The translations under genes were made by a program, and so were the position numbers. This document shows positions 26,417 to 34,940 of a stretch of DNA of 64,000 bases, piece after piece. The notes beneath the pieces are model-generated. The model had not been told where the DNA came from. It saw only the letters and a program-made list of their open reading frames with translations, and did no database searches. Position 1 is the first letter of the stretch. Each line of letters begins with the position of its first letter. Source of the DNA: Ruminococcus sp. (GTDB lineage Bacteria; Bacillota; Clostridia; Lachnospirales; Lachnospiraceae); the NCBI GenBank assembly GCA_020024635.1, contig JAHHTL010000005.1, positions 13,919 through 77,918 of the forward strand. The letters are read 5' to 3'.

Positions 26417-29400
26417 TTAAAAGATCAGTCGGTAAGTTTTGATCTCAAATGGTTTCATACAATCTGAAAAAGTGTTTTTGTTCACCTCTATTTCGGAAAG
26501 ATTTTTCTCTAAAAGGTTACATTCAAATACTTGTTTTGGAACGATACCGAGGGTAAATTTAACAAGACTGCGTTTGTTTTCGTTTTCATAGGCTCTTAAA
26601 ATAAAGCCATTTCCATCCTTTGCTTTTTTTATGGTTTCGATAAAGCAATTTTTGCAGTTTGTGGATAGAAAACTCCATTGATCGGCTTTCTCAGCAGCTC
26701 GAATATCGCTATTTGGAAATACGGGAAGTAAAGGAACGTTAAGATCATAAGCCATTTCTACGGTACGAGCTTCGTTCCAGCGCCCGGCATGAGGATAGAG
26801 GGAGTAAACAAATTCATGGTAACCTATGTCTGCATTTGGATTTGGGTCTGTTCCAGATTTAATAAGAGTAAGCCCCATTTCGCCATCTTTAATGCTATGG
26901 CCATATTTACAATCGTTAAGTATGCTAACACCGGCGCCATTGTCTGATAAATCTGCCCATTTATGAGCACATACTTCAAATTTTGCGGAATCCCAACTGT
27001 GATTTTTGGTTGTTTCTCGCTCGATATTACCAAACTGAATCTCATAGGTGGCTCTGAGTGAGTTTACATCTACAGGAAAGTTTACACGTAAAAGGACATT
27101 GTGCTCTTTCCAATCTGCAACTGTGTGAAAATCAATTCTAGGAAGATTGTTGTATAGAATGATTTGTTGCATTATAGTTGAGTGCATAAAAGTATGTTGG
27201 ATTTCTATTACGCTTCGAACTGGACCATTCTCTAAAATCTGGTAGTTAGAAACTTGATCTGCAGCATAGCTTTTTTTCGTATAAAAAAAGTCAATATCCC
27301 AATTGTCCCAGTTCATTGGACGGTCTTCGTATGTCATAAGTTCATTCCCTACACGGTTTGCTTTTATCAATTCCTGATTTGTTGTTTTTTCTATGAGGGA
27401 TGTAATTTGCATAGAGTGATTAAATGTGACTTTATAATATTTATTTTCGAAAACATTGGTTGGGGTAAAATAGTCTTGTGTGTTATCCCCTTCCATAAGA
27501 TAAAAGGCTTTCAACCCCAGAGCTGGAATATTATTAGCAAAAAACATAGAAGTTCCATCACTATTGTGTTGGATTAATGTTCTATTGCCGTTCATATCTT
27601 CTGCGAAAGTATATTTAGAATCTAGCTTATCTAATATAACAATACTACTTCTTTCAAATCCCATGGTATTACAAATCCATACCATTTTTTTGTTACAGAG
27701 ATTGTTTTTATGGGTCAGTTTGCGAAGGATAGCTTGAAGAACTTGTTCTCTGGTATGAGTTCCATCAATGAAAATCTGTTTGTATTCGCAATCGGTAGTT
27801 TTGTATACAGACTCAATCGCAGTTCCAGGAATAATGTCGTGAAATTGATTTAAGAGGAGGACGTTCCAACCTTTTTCAATCACTTCTTCTGGATATTCTC
27901 CGCCTAATATTGCTCCAATAGATGCGAGTGTCTCTAATTGTTCGTAAAGAAGTTCGTTTTTACGGTTCCATTTCTTGTTTTTTGCCATAGAAGTCAGGGT
28001 GCCTCTGTGGTATTCAAAGTAAAGTTCTCCTTCCCAGGTAGGCAGATCAGGCGACAAAGCAATTTTTTTATATGTCTCGTCAAAGAATTTGCTTTCGAAT
28101 TCCAGAGCAATTTTTGGAAGTCCTGGAAGCCCATACTTCAGTCTTTGTGCGTACTCTAACATTTCTTTAGTTGGTCCACCGCCGCCATCACCAAAACCAT
28201 ATAACATTAGGGTGTCTTCAGTAAGATCTCGATTTTGGAATCTTTTATATGTTCCAAGAGCCATATTAGGATTCATAATACCGGAATAAGTGGTGGTACT
28301 TTTTTCAAAAGAAAAGGAATTACTTTCAGATAAATCACTGGAATATTCGCAAGTCGTAGGCATAAATACGAATACTTTGGAACCATCAAGACCTTTCCAC
28401 ATAAAAGTATCATTGGGGAGTTGATTAAATTGGTTCCAGGCTATTTTAGTTGTCATAAAATAAGGAATTTCACATTTGTTTAAAATCTGTGGAAGTGCAG
28501 CGGAATAACCAAACACGTCTGGAAGCCAAAGAGAGTGACTTTTTTTATGAAATTCTCTTTCGAAAAACTCTTCTCCCTTAAGAATTTGCCGAACAAGAGA
28601 TTCTCCACAAGGGAGATTACAGTCTGCTTCCAGCCACATTGCTCCATCAACCTCCCAACGTCCTTCTTTGACACGTTCTTTTATTCGTTCAAAAATGTCT
28701 GGAGCTTCTTCTTTCACAAATTGGTAAAGAAGGGGTTGACTGGACATGAATTTATAATCTGGATAACGATCCATAAGATCTAGTACCGTAGAAAAACTTC
28801 GAAGTACTTTCTCTTTTGTTTGTGAAACAGTCCAGAGCCAGGCGATGTCAATGTGCGTATGCCCAATTGCATTTACGGTAGGTATATTCTCCTGAATAGT
28901 TGTATAGAATTCTTTTTTTAACAATTCTCTTGCGACGTTGATAGAGTGATAAAATTGCTCGCTTCTAGGGACACGAAAATCAAGAGTGTTAATAGCAGAA
29001 CTCATTTTTAAAAGTGTCCGTCTTGAATTGTCTTCGTCATTAAGTTTTAAAATTTTCGCAGATTCTAAAGGAACAATAAGATCGTAATATAACTGTTCCA
29101 CGGGATCATCAATTACTTCTAGATATGTGTGAAATGCAAGTGTACCAGTTTCTATGCCGCTGTAAGCAAGCAATGCAATTTCGTATTCGTCACCTGCTAT
29201 AGCGGATGTGGCAATCTCAATACTTTGATGATTTACATCTATGCCCTGTCTGATCTTTTGGTTTACGAAACAAAGCATTTGTGGATTTGTAGCATCCCAT
29301 AATCCTTCTCGTCCTGTGCGGATTCGAAAAACCACATGTTTTCCGGCATATTCGTCAGGAATACTCAATTTTGTACGATACCACCTATGGCTATCCAAGG

Positions 29401-29584
29401 AATTCCACGCATCATAAATTTTACATTTTCTCCAACTGTCTGTATTGCATATTGCCCCGTCTTTTTTTTCTGGACCTGCTTCAATCATGTAATAATCATC
29501 GATTGGGATACTATTGGAGCATATGTATTTTTTAAGATCATGTACAATTCGTTCCATCCGTTCTACTTCAAATACTAGTCCCAT
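26417..29584 (-). CDS. Alpha-mannosidase, GH38 family
   Basis: Retaining, zinc-dependent alpha-mannosidase of 1055 aa, likely acting on host or yeast N-glycan fragments. The start is placed at the ATG at 29584, which has TAGGAGGTC; the upstream codon at 29653 has none. The GH38 N-terminal domain shows the zinc ligands HTHID (His242, Asp246), the block WEVDGAMWLEADCNLP, and the nucleophile Asp356 in WLPDVFGYS. The beta-sandwich C-terminal half is complete. No signal peptide, so oligosaccharides must be imported, though no matching importer is adjacent. It is divergent from the ribokinase gene and convergent with the terminator of the previous unit. Confidence 0.93.
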   Translation of the reverse strand: MGLVFEVERMERIVHDLKKYICSNSIPIDDYYMIEAGPEKKDGAICNTDSWRKCKIYDAWNSLDSHRWYRTKLSIPDEYAGKHVVFRIRTGREGLWDATNPQMLCFVNQKIRQGIDVNHQSIEIATSAIAGDEYEIALLAYSGIETGTLAFHTYLEVIDDPVEQLYYDLIVPLESAKILKLNDEDNSRRTLLKMSSAINTLDFRVPRSEQFYHSINVARELLKKEFYTTIQENIPTVNAIGHTHIDIAWLWTVSQTKEKVLRSFSTVLDLMDRYPDYKFMSSQPLLYQFVKEEAPDIFERIKERVKEGRWEVDGAMWLEADCNLPCGESLVRQILKGEEFFEREFHKKSHSLWLPDVFGYSAALPQILNKCEIPYFMTTKIAWNQFNQLPNDTFMWKGLDGSKVFVFMPTTCEYSSDLSESNSFSFEKSTTTYSGIMNPNMALGTYKRFQNRDLTEDTLMLYGFGDGGGGPTKEMLEYAQRLKYGLPGLPKIALEFESKFFDETYKKIALSPDLPTWEGELYFEYHRGTLTSMAKNKKWNRKNELLYEQLETLASIGAILGGEYPEEVIEKGWNVLLLNQFHDIIPGTAIESVYKTTDCEYKQIFIDGTHTREQVLQAILRKLTHKNNLCNKKMVWICNTMGFERSSIVILDKLDSKYTFAEDMNGNRTLIQHNSDGTSMFFANNIPALGLKAFYLMEGDNTQDYFTPTNVFENKYYKVTFNHSMQITSLIEKTTNQELIKANRVGNELMTYEDRPMNWDNWDIDFFYTKKSYAADQVSNYQILENGPVRSVIEIQHTFMHSTIMQQIILYNNLPRIDFHTVADWKEHNVLLRVNFPVDVNSLRATYEIQFGNIERETTKNHSWDSAKFEVCAHKWADLSDNGAGVSILNDCKYGHSIKDGEMGLTLIKSGTDPNPNADIGYHEFVYSLYPHAGRWNEARTVEMAYDLNVPLLPVFPNSDIRAAEKADQWSFLSTNCKNCFIETIKKAKDGNGFILRAYENENKRSLVKFTLGIVPKQVFECNLLEKNLSEIEVNKNTFSDCMKPFEIKTYRLIF

Positions 29585-29964
29585 TATTTGACCTCCTATG
29601 TTTCTTTTGGCGGGATATCTTTTTAAACAATAACGTACAAAATATTGACGCAATTCGAATGCCGAAGTATTTTATGACCTTACCTTTGTGTATCATTCGG
29701 TTTGTGGTTTTTTTACAATTATTCTAAAATTCCGGACATCCGGCCTATCACGAATTATAACTTACACTATATTTCTTGTCAATCAAATAAATATTTTATT
29801 TATAATTTTCTGCAAATTAACATACAGATGTCTAAAAATGAAAATTAAAAGTAAAAATAAACAAAATTAGAGAAATAATTGACAAATAATTAGCTATTTG
29901 GCTATAATGTGCGTAACGTAAATTTGGAAGATAGATTTCTAGTGAGAAAAAGGAGGAAAGGAAC
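29585..29964. other. AT-rich divergent intergenic region
   Basis: This 380-nt stretch separates the divergent mannosidase and ribokinase genes. It is very AT-rich, especially 29740-29890. I find the clear ribokinase promoter at its right end and no convincing minus-strand promoter, RNA gene or open frame with a ribosome-binding site. Confidence 0.6.
29879..29908 (+). promoter_or_regulatory. Sigma-A promoter of the ribokinase gene
   Basis: A perfect TTGACA (29879-29884) and a perfect TATAAT (29903-29908) are separated by 18 nt. The spacer carries a short inverted repeat, TAGC-TATTTG-GCTA. Confidence 0.8.
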
Positions 29965-30852
29965 ATGAAACTTGCTGTAGTCGGAAGTATAAACACAGAT
30001 ATGACTGTAGATGCAGAACGGATTCCACGAAAAGGTGAGACGCTAAGGGGAGATCATATTCAATATATTCCAGGTGGAAAAGGGGCGAATCAGGCAGTTG
30101 CCATGGCGAGACTTGGAGCTGATGTAGAAATGTTTGGGTGTGTAGGAGATGATGCAAATGGAGAGATGATGTTAAAAAATCTGAGGCAAAATGGGGTGAA
30201 AACCGATCATATAAAAATATTAGAGGGGGTTTCTACAGGAATTGCAATCATTACAATTGGGGAAAATGACAATACAATTATTGTTGTTCCAGGAGCCAAT
30301 AAGAAAGTGACACTTTCGTACTTTGAAGAAATAAAAGTGCATTTAGAAACATGTGATATGGTACTTCTACAACAAGAAATTCCACTTGAAACCGTATATG
30401 GTGTAGTCGAATTTTGTAATCGAAAAGGCATACCTGTAATTTTGAATCCTGCACCAGCATCGAAAGTACCGATGGAGGTTATAAATAAACTTACTTTTTT
30501 GACACCAAATGAGCATGAAGTAATTCAAATTTTTGGAACTGAAATTTCCACAGAGCAGTTACTGAGAAAATATCCAGAAAAACTTGTAATTACCCAAGGA
30601 GAAAAAGGAGTGTCTGTATGTTTGAAGAATGGAAAAATTGTTACGATACCGGCACGAAAAGCAAATGTAGCAGATACGACTGGAGCGGGAGATACCTTGA
30701 ACGGTGCATTTGCGGTGAGGATGGCAGCCGGGGATACGCTTACAGAAGCTCTCAAGTATGCAAATGTTGCAGCAAGTTTATCAACAGAAAAATTTGGAGC
30801 GCAAGGTGGTATGCCATCCCATAGTGAAGTGATAAAAGAATTAAAAAAATAA
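29965..30852 (+). CDS. rbsK: Ribokinase
   Basis: Phosphorylates D-ribose to ribose 5-phosphate. The 295-aa PfkB-family protein has the ribokinase N-terminus VVGSINTDMTVDAERIPRKGE, the signature IPGGKGANQAVAMARLGADV, LNPAPA, LTPNEHE and the catalytic DTTGAGDTLNGAFA. AAGGAGGAAAGG precedes the ATG. It has its own strong promoter and a terminator. Its neighbours on the right include a nucleoside hydrolase, whose product is ribose, so salvage of the ribose released from nucleosides is the likely job. It is distinct in sequence from the second ribokinase-like gene at 59131. Confidence 0.92.
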   Translation: MKLAVVGSINTDMTVDAERIPRKGETLRGDHIQYIPGGKGANQAVAMARLGADVEMFGCVGDDANGEMMLKNLRQNGVKTDHIKILEGVSTGIAIITIGENDNTIIVVPGANKKVTLSYFEEIKVHLETCDMVLLQQEIPLETVYGVVEFCNRKGIPVILNPAPASKVPMEVINKLTFLTPNEHEVIQIFGTEISTEQLLRKYPEKLVITQGEKGVSVCLKNGKIVTIPARKANVADTTGAGDTLNGAFAVRMAAGDTLTEALKYANVAASLSTEKFGAQGGMPSHSEVIKELKK

Positions 30853-30876
30853 ATCAAAAAATATTGTGACAGAATC

Positions 30877-30907
30877 CGCGGAACTTTATTGGTTCCGCGA
30901 TTTTTTA
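30877..30907. terminator. Bidirectional terminator between rbsK and the Crp-like gene
   Basis: CGCGGAAC (30877-30884) pairs perfectly with GTTCCGCG (30892-30899) around a 7-nt loop, followed by ATTTTTT. The last T's overlap the stop codon of the convergent gene. Confidence 0.88.
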
Positions 30908-31600
30908 TAAAATAACATTCCCATATCTAGATTCAAGTTTTTCGAAATTATCGCTATTAATACATATTTTTCCGTGTTTAATCTCAATGTAGTTCATTGT
31001 GTTAAGTGTATCAAGATAGCGATATAGGGACCGAAGGTTAATGTGTAATTTTTCAGCCAACATGCTACGGGTAATAGGACACACATAAGGAAGATGAGCT
31101 CGTGATTCTAGAAATAAATAATGACCAAGCATGTCCAAAGGGTGAAAAAGTCGTCGTGCTTCTGCACGATGCATATTGGAACCGGCAATTTTCCCAAGTA
31201 AAAAAAGTGTTTTGTAACAAAGGGAGGTATTAGTTTGGAGCATTTGCTCAAACACATCTTTCCGAATTTTGTAAACAATGGATTTCGTGTCAGCAACGAC
31301 ATAAGCGGTGTAGAAATTGATATGGTTTAAATATTCAATTAAGCCGACCATGTCGAGTGGCTCTAGATAATCAATTACATTGTCAGTGTTCCAGGTAATT
31401 TGATTGACGGCAGAAAGTCGTCCATTTAAGAGAAAATAGAAATAGTTGATGGGATCTTTTTGATAAATGAGAGTCTCTCCTTTTTCTAGGATTGTAAGTT
31501 TGTGTCTAGGGATAAGTTTTTCTAGTTTAGCAAGTGAATTATAGCTATTATAGTCAAGAGTAAAAATGGTTTCCAACTCGTTTAAGGTTATATTGTACAT
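30905..31600 (-). CDS. Crp/Fnr family transcriptional regulator
   Basis: A 231-aa regulator with an N-terminal cyclic-nucleotide-binding-type beta barrel (ILEKGETLIYQKDPINYFYFLLNGRLSAV) and a C-terminal winged helix (CPITRSMLAEKLHINLRSLYRYLDTL). I see no Cys cluster for an Fe-S centre, and the phosphate-binding Arg of true cAMP receptors is not evident. The ATG at 31600 lies 13 nt after a perfect AGGAGG, a long spacing; an ATT codon at 31606 would be better placed, so the true start is uncertain. It lies divergent to the ECF operon, which it may control. A palindrome overlaps its own promoter. Confidence 0.85.
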   Translation of the reverse strand: MYNITLNELETIFTLDYNSYNSLAKLEKLIPRHKLTILEKGETLIYQKDPINYFYFLLNGRLSAVNQITWNTDNVIDYLEPLDMVGLIEYLNHINFYTAYVVADTKSIVYKIRKDVFEQMLQTNTSLCYKTLFLLGKIAGSNMHRAEARRLFHPLDMLGHYLFLESRAHLPYVCPITRSMLAEKLHINLRSLYRYLDTLNTMNYIEIKHGKICINSDNFEKLESRYGNVIL

Positions 31601-31624
31601 TAAAATCTTAAAACCTCCTTGTAA

Positions 31625-31659
31625 ATTATAAAAAATAACTATAAAGCTGACAGTTGTCA
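31625..31659 (-). promoter_or_regulatory. Promoter of the Crp-like gene with palindromic operator
   Basis: On the minus strand CTGTCA (31653-31648) and TATAAT (31630-31625) have 17-nt spacing. The palindrome TGACA-GT-TGTCA (31648-31659) covers the -35 box, and flanking AAAATAAC and GTTATTTT extend the symmetry loosely. Autoregulation by the Crp-like protein is a reasonable inference. Confidence 0.6.
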
Positions 31660-31791
31660 TTTCTGTTATTTTATACATATGCTAGACTGATGTCAAGTTA
31701 GTTACCAATTGTTTCACAAGTCGGACGTGAGAAAAATCAGGAGGGTATATGATAGCAACGACTTACATTCAAAAGAAAAGGAGAAAAGAAA

Positions 31792-32394
31792 ATGGAAAAC
31801 AAAAAACACTCAATGAAAGACGATTTTACCATGCTGGCATTGCTGATTATTCCAGTTGGTGTAGCAATTAATTTTGTTGGAGCGCAAATTGCAGCAGTAT
31901 TAAAATTGCCCATTTACATGGATTCGATAGGAACCATCTTTTCGGCTATGCTTTGCGGACCTTTTGTTGGAGCAGTGGCAGGAGGGTTAACCAACATTGT
32001 TACAGGAATTACGATGCCAGTAAACTTTGCGTTTATGCCTGTGAATATTGTTATTGGACTTTTAACCGGATTCTTATCCAGAAAAAATATGTTTGCAATT
32101 TGGTGGAAATCAATAGTGTCTGTTCTTCTTATTGCCTTTGTGACAATTGCAGTTTCCTCACCAATTGTTGTTCTGGTTTACGGTGGAGTTACAGGATCTA
32201 CCACATCCATTATCACGGCAACGATCATGGCGGCGGGAGCTAATATATGGACTGCTGTTATTGGAACGGAAGGCGTTTTTACACTGATTGATAAAGTGGT
32301 AGCTTATGTAATTAGTTTGCTTGTTATTAAAGTCATCCCACCTCGTACTCTTATTAAGTTTGGGTGTGGGGAGCATTTTATTCAGGAAAAATAA
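31792..32394 (+). CDS. ECF transporter S component (substrate-binding), nucleoside-linked
   Basis: Integral membrane substrate-binding subunit of an energy-coupling-factor importer, 200 aa with about five or six helices. The block LPIYMDSIGTIFSAMLCGPFVGAVAGGLTNIVTGI is typical of one group of S components, with a small-residue-rich helix for docking to EcfT. It is followed by its own EcfT and two EcfA genes, so this is a dedicated (group I) ECF system. The substrate is not readable from sequence; the adjacent nucleoside hydrolase and ribokinase suggest a nucleoside. AAAGGAG precedes the ATG at 31792. A small out-of-frame frame starting at 31749 after AGGAGGG overlaps the start. Confidence 0.8.
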   Translation: MENKKHSMKDDFTMLALLIIPVGVAINFVGAQIAAVLKLPIYMDSIGTIFSAMLCGPFVGAVAGGLTNIVTGITMPVNFAFMPVNIVIGLLTGFLSRKNMFAIWWKSIVSVLLIAFVTIAVSSPIVVLVYGGVTGSTTSIITATIMAAGANIWTAVIGTEGVFTLIDKVVAYVISLLVIKVIPPRTLIKFGCGEHFIQEK

Positions 32395-32461
32395 TGATTT
32401 ACCCTCCTAGCATCAAAACATGGAAAGATTTTAAATTAGGATTTAATGTAAAGAGGATGAT

Positions 32462-33268
32462 ATGGAAAACACATATATTGAGAAAATACAAATACGAAAA
32501 AAGAATAAATTAGCAGCACTTTACCCATCTACAAAGATGTTGGTTGTTGTATTGTACTCGCTTTGTACATTTGTGATTGGGACAATCAAGATCACGAAAT
32601 ATGATCTCCCGCTTATGCTAATCCCGTGGTATTTAGTGATTTTGATAATTTGTTATACAAGTGGGGCGTTACATAAAAGTAAAAATGCGTTAAATGTAAT
32701 TTTGGGACTTTCTCTTTTTATCTTAGTGGCACAAGCCTTTTTGGTGCCGGGTGGAGCGCTAATATGGAAATTTGGATTTCTTAAAATGTATCAAAAAGGC
32801 TTGGCAACTGGAATTTCTCTCGCTTTTATGATTATGGATGTTGGCGGAATTTTTGTATGGTTATTTCAAACTACAGAAAATAAAGAGATTGCAAGTGCGT
32901 TAGAAGCTTCAGGGATGAACCATAAGATTTCCTATATTTTCATTTCAAGTTTGCAGATGATAGATGTTTTAGGGAAAAATAGCAAAACAATCATGAATGC
33001 ACAGAAAGCAAGAGGAATTGAAACAGAAGGAAATCTTATTGTAAGAGCAAAAGCATTTTTCCCAGCACTTGTTCCCCTGATTTTAGGTGCAGTGATTGGT
33101 TCGGAAGAACGTGTGCTTACCTTGGAAGCGAGAGGATTTGCCTGTAAAGGGCCGAAAACACATATTTTTAAATTACAAAAAAGCGGATGTGAACCTAGAG
33201 TTAAGGTAATTGCTATCATTGTTACAGTTTTCATTATAGGAGGTCGAATTGCATTATGGATTTTGTGA
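32462..33268 (+). CDS. ecfT: ECF transporter T component (EcfT)
   Basis: Transmembrane coupling subunit of 268 aa. Hydrophobic helices cover the first 140 residues (KMLVVVLYSLCTFVIGTIKI and following), and the cytoplasmic coupling helices contain the two Ala-Arg-Gly type motifs: NAQKARGIETEGN and LTLEARGFACKG, the signature by which EcfT binds the two ATPases. Starts 67 nt after the S gene with GAGGATGAT and overlaps the ATPase gene by 13 nt. Together with the genes on both sides it forms a full S-T-A-A module. Confidence 0.9.
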   Translation: MENTYIEKIQIRKKNKLAALYPSTKMLVVVLYSLCTFVIGTIKITKYDLPLMLIPWYLVILIICYTSGALHKSKNALNVILGLSLFILVAQAFLVPGGALIWKFGFLKMYQKGLATGISLAFMIMDVGGIFVWLFQTTENKEIASALEASGMNHKISYIFISSLQMIDVLGKNSKTIMNAQKARGIETEGNLIVRAKAFFPALVPLILGAVIGSEERVLTLEARGFACKGPKTHIFKLQKSGCEPRVKVIAIIVTVFIIGGRIALWIL

Positions 33269-34116
33269 TGGAGTGCAAAAATGTGACATATTCATACCCG
33301 TTGGCAGAAACGCCGGCTCTAAAAGGGATTAGTGTTCAAATTGAAAAGGGAAAATTTTATGGCGTAATTGGAGAAAATGGATCAGGAAAAACAAGTTTTT
33401 GTGCACTTTTAAGAGGATTTATTCCAAGTTTTTATAAAGGAAATCTTGAAGGAGAAGTACTTATAGAAGGAAAAGATTTAGTTGAATATAAAGAGGTTTT
33501 AGCAAAAAAAATAGGATATGTATTTCAAAATCCATTCACACAAATAAGTGGCGTAAAGGATACAGTTTTCGAAGAGATTGCATATGGACTAGAAAATTTT
33601 GGGGTTTTAGAAAGCGAAATTGAAAAGCGGGTAATAGAAGTTATGGCACTTACAGACATTCAAGATTTAGCTGAAAAAAATCCGTTTGATTTATCAGGTG
33701 GTCAAATGCAAAGAGTGGCACTTGCTTCCGTTATTATTCTGGAACCAGATATTCTTATTATTGATGAGCCCACAAGTCAACTTGATCCAGAAGGGACAGA
33801 AAGTGTATTTAAAATAATCAAAGCACTTAAAGAGAAACAAAAAACAATTATCCTTGTAGAGCATAAGATTGATTTGATTGCTGAATATGCAGATAAAGTA
33901 ATCGTATTTCAAGATGGAAAGATTATAGCAAATGGTGATAAACAAGAAATTTTATCAGACATTTCTTTCATGAATCAGGGAGTGGCATTGCCTCAGGTTG
34001 CGGTTTTAGGAAATGCTCTAAAGAGTGCAGGATTGCCGTTAAAACAGATACCTGTGACAGAAAAACAGGCGATAAGTCTAATTTCTGATATATTAAAAGA
34101 AAGGGGAAGCTCATGA
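33256..34116 (+). CDS. ecfA1: ECF transporter ATPase A1
   Basis: ABC ATPase of 286 aa. Walker A GENGSGKTS, Q-loop YVFQNPFTQISG, intact signature LSGGQMQRVA, Walker B ILIIDEPTSQLD and the switch His in LVEHKID are all present. About 50 extra C-terminal residues follow the core. The ATG at 33256 lies inside the 3' end of ecfT, with AGGAGGT ten nt upstream. This subunit carries the canonical half-site residues, in contrast with the partner at 34113. Confidence 0.93.
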   Translation: MDFVMECKNVTYSYPLAETPALKGISVQIEKGKFYGVIGENGSGKTSFCALLRGFIPSFYKGNLEGEVLIEGKDLVEYKEVLAKKIGYVFQNPFTQISGVKDTVFEEIAYGLENFGVLESEIEKRVIEVMALTDIQDLAEKNPFDLSGGQMQRVALASVIILEPDILIIDEPTSQLDPEGTESVFKIIKALKEKQKTIILVEHKIDLIAEYADKVIVFQDGKIIANGDKQEILSDISFMNQGVALPQVAVLGNALKSAGLPLKQIPVTEKQAISLISDILKERGSS

Positions 34117-34940
34117 GTAGAAATGATTTGATTTTGAAGGATGTTAGCTTTACATATCCAAATGGATATGTTGCAGTGGAGCATATTAATATGCATATTA
34201 GAGCTGGAGAAAATGTAGCGATTATTGGACAAAATGGTGCTGGAAAAACGACAACGGTAAAACTTATGAACGGACTGTTTAAGCCAACAGAAGGAAATGT
34301 TTTGGTAGGAGAAAAAAATACAAAAGAATTTACTACAGCACAAATATCCAGAATTGTGGGATATGTGTTTCAAAATCCTGATGATCAAATTTTTCATTCG
34401 ACAGTAGAAAGTGAAGTTGCATATGGACCGAAAGCACTAAAAATTCCAGAGTCAGAAGTAAAAGAAAGAGTAGAACAGGCATTAAAAATAACAGGAATGG
34501 ACGCATTTCGAAAGGAAAATCCGTTTAATCTTCCATTGTCGACTAGAAAATTTGTAACAATTGCAGCTGTCATTGCGATGAATACAGATATTCTTATTTT
34601 TGATGAACCAACAGCAGGACAAGATGTAGAAGGAAACAAGCGTCTTAGCAACATTTTACAAGTTTTACATGAACAAGGGAAAACAGTTATTATAATTTCT
34701 CATGACATGGAGTTTGTGATTGACCATTTTGAACATCTCATTGTAATGGCAAAAAAACAAGTTCAAAAGATTGGAAGCCCACAAGAAATTTTTTGGGATT
34801 ATAAGACTTTAGATCAAGCAATGTTGAAACAACCTTATGTAAGTCGAGTGTGTAAGGCATTAGGAATAGAAGGCAATGTTGTTACAATGGATCAAGCAGT
34901 AGAAAAGATAATGGGCAGGTATAGAAATGCAGAAAAATAA
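34113..34940 (+). CDS. ecfA2: ECF transporter ATPase A2 with degenerate signature motif
   Basis: Second ABC ATPase of the module, 275 aa. Walker A GQNGAGKTT, Q-loop YVFQNPDDQIF, Walker B ILIFDEPTAGQD and the switch His in IISHDME are intact, but the ABC signature, normally LSGGQ or LSKGQ, reads LPLST (residues 140-144) followed by RKFV. So one of the two composite ATP sites of the A1-A2 pair lacks the usual signature, as in asymmetric ABC transporters. It starts with an ATGA overlap on ecfA1 and overlaps the MFS gene by 14 nt, an indication of tight translational coupling. Confidence 0.9.
   Translation: MSRNDLILKDVSFTYPNGYVAVEHINMHIRAGENVAIIGQNGAGKTTTVKLMNGLFKPTEGNVLVGEKNTKEFTTAQISRIVGYVFQNPDDQIFHSTVESEVAYGPKALKIPESEVKERVEQALKITGMDAFRKENPFNLPLSTRKFVTIAAVIAMNTDILIFDEPTAGQDVEGNKRLSNILQVLHEQGKTVIIISHDMEFVIDHFEHLIVMAKKQVQKIGSPQEIFWDYKTLDQAMLKQPYVSRVCKALGIEGNVVTMDQAVEKIMGRYRNAEK

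Noticed and set aside
29688..29870. A 60-codon plus-strand frame in the 380-nt gap before rbsK
   Set aside because: No ribosome-binding site, Ile/Phe/Lys-rich composition that follows from the AT-rich DNA, and it precedes the obvious rbsK promoter.
26417..30852. Mannosidase and ribokinase as one functional pair
   Set aside because: They are divergent, share no metabolite, and the ribokinase fits the nucleoside hydrolase operon much better.
31749..31871. A short frame (about 40 codons) after AGGAGGG overlapping the start of the ECF S-component gene
   Set aside because: It could be a leader peptide, but its composition is not protein-like beyond the first residues and the main gene has its own AAAGGAG. 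Left as a remark only.
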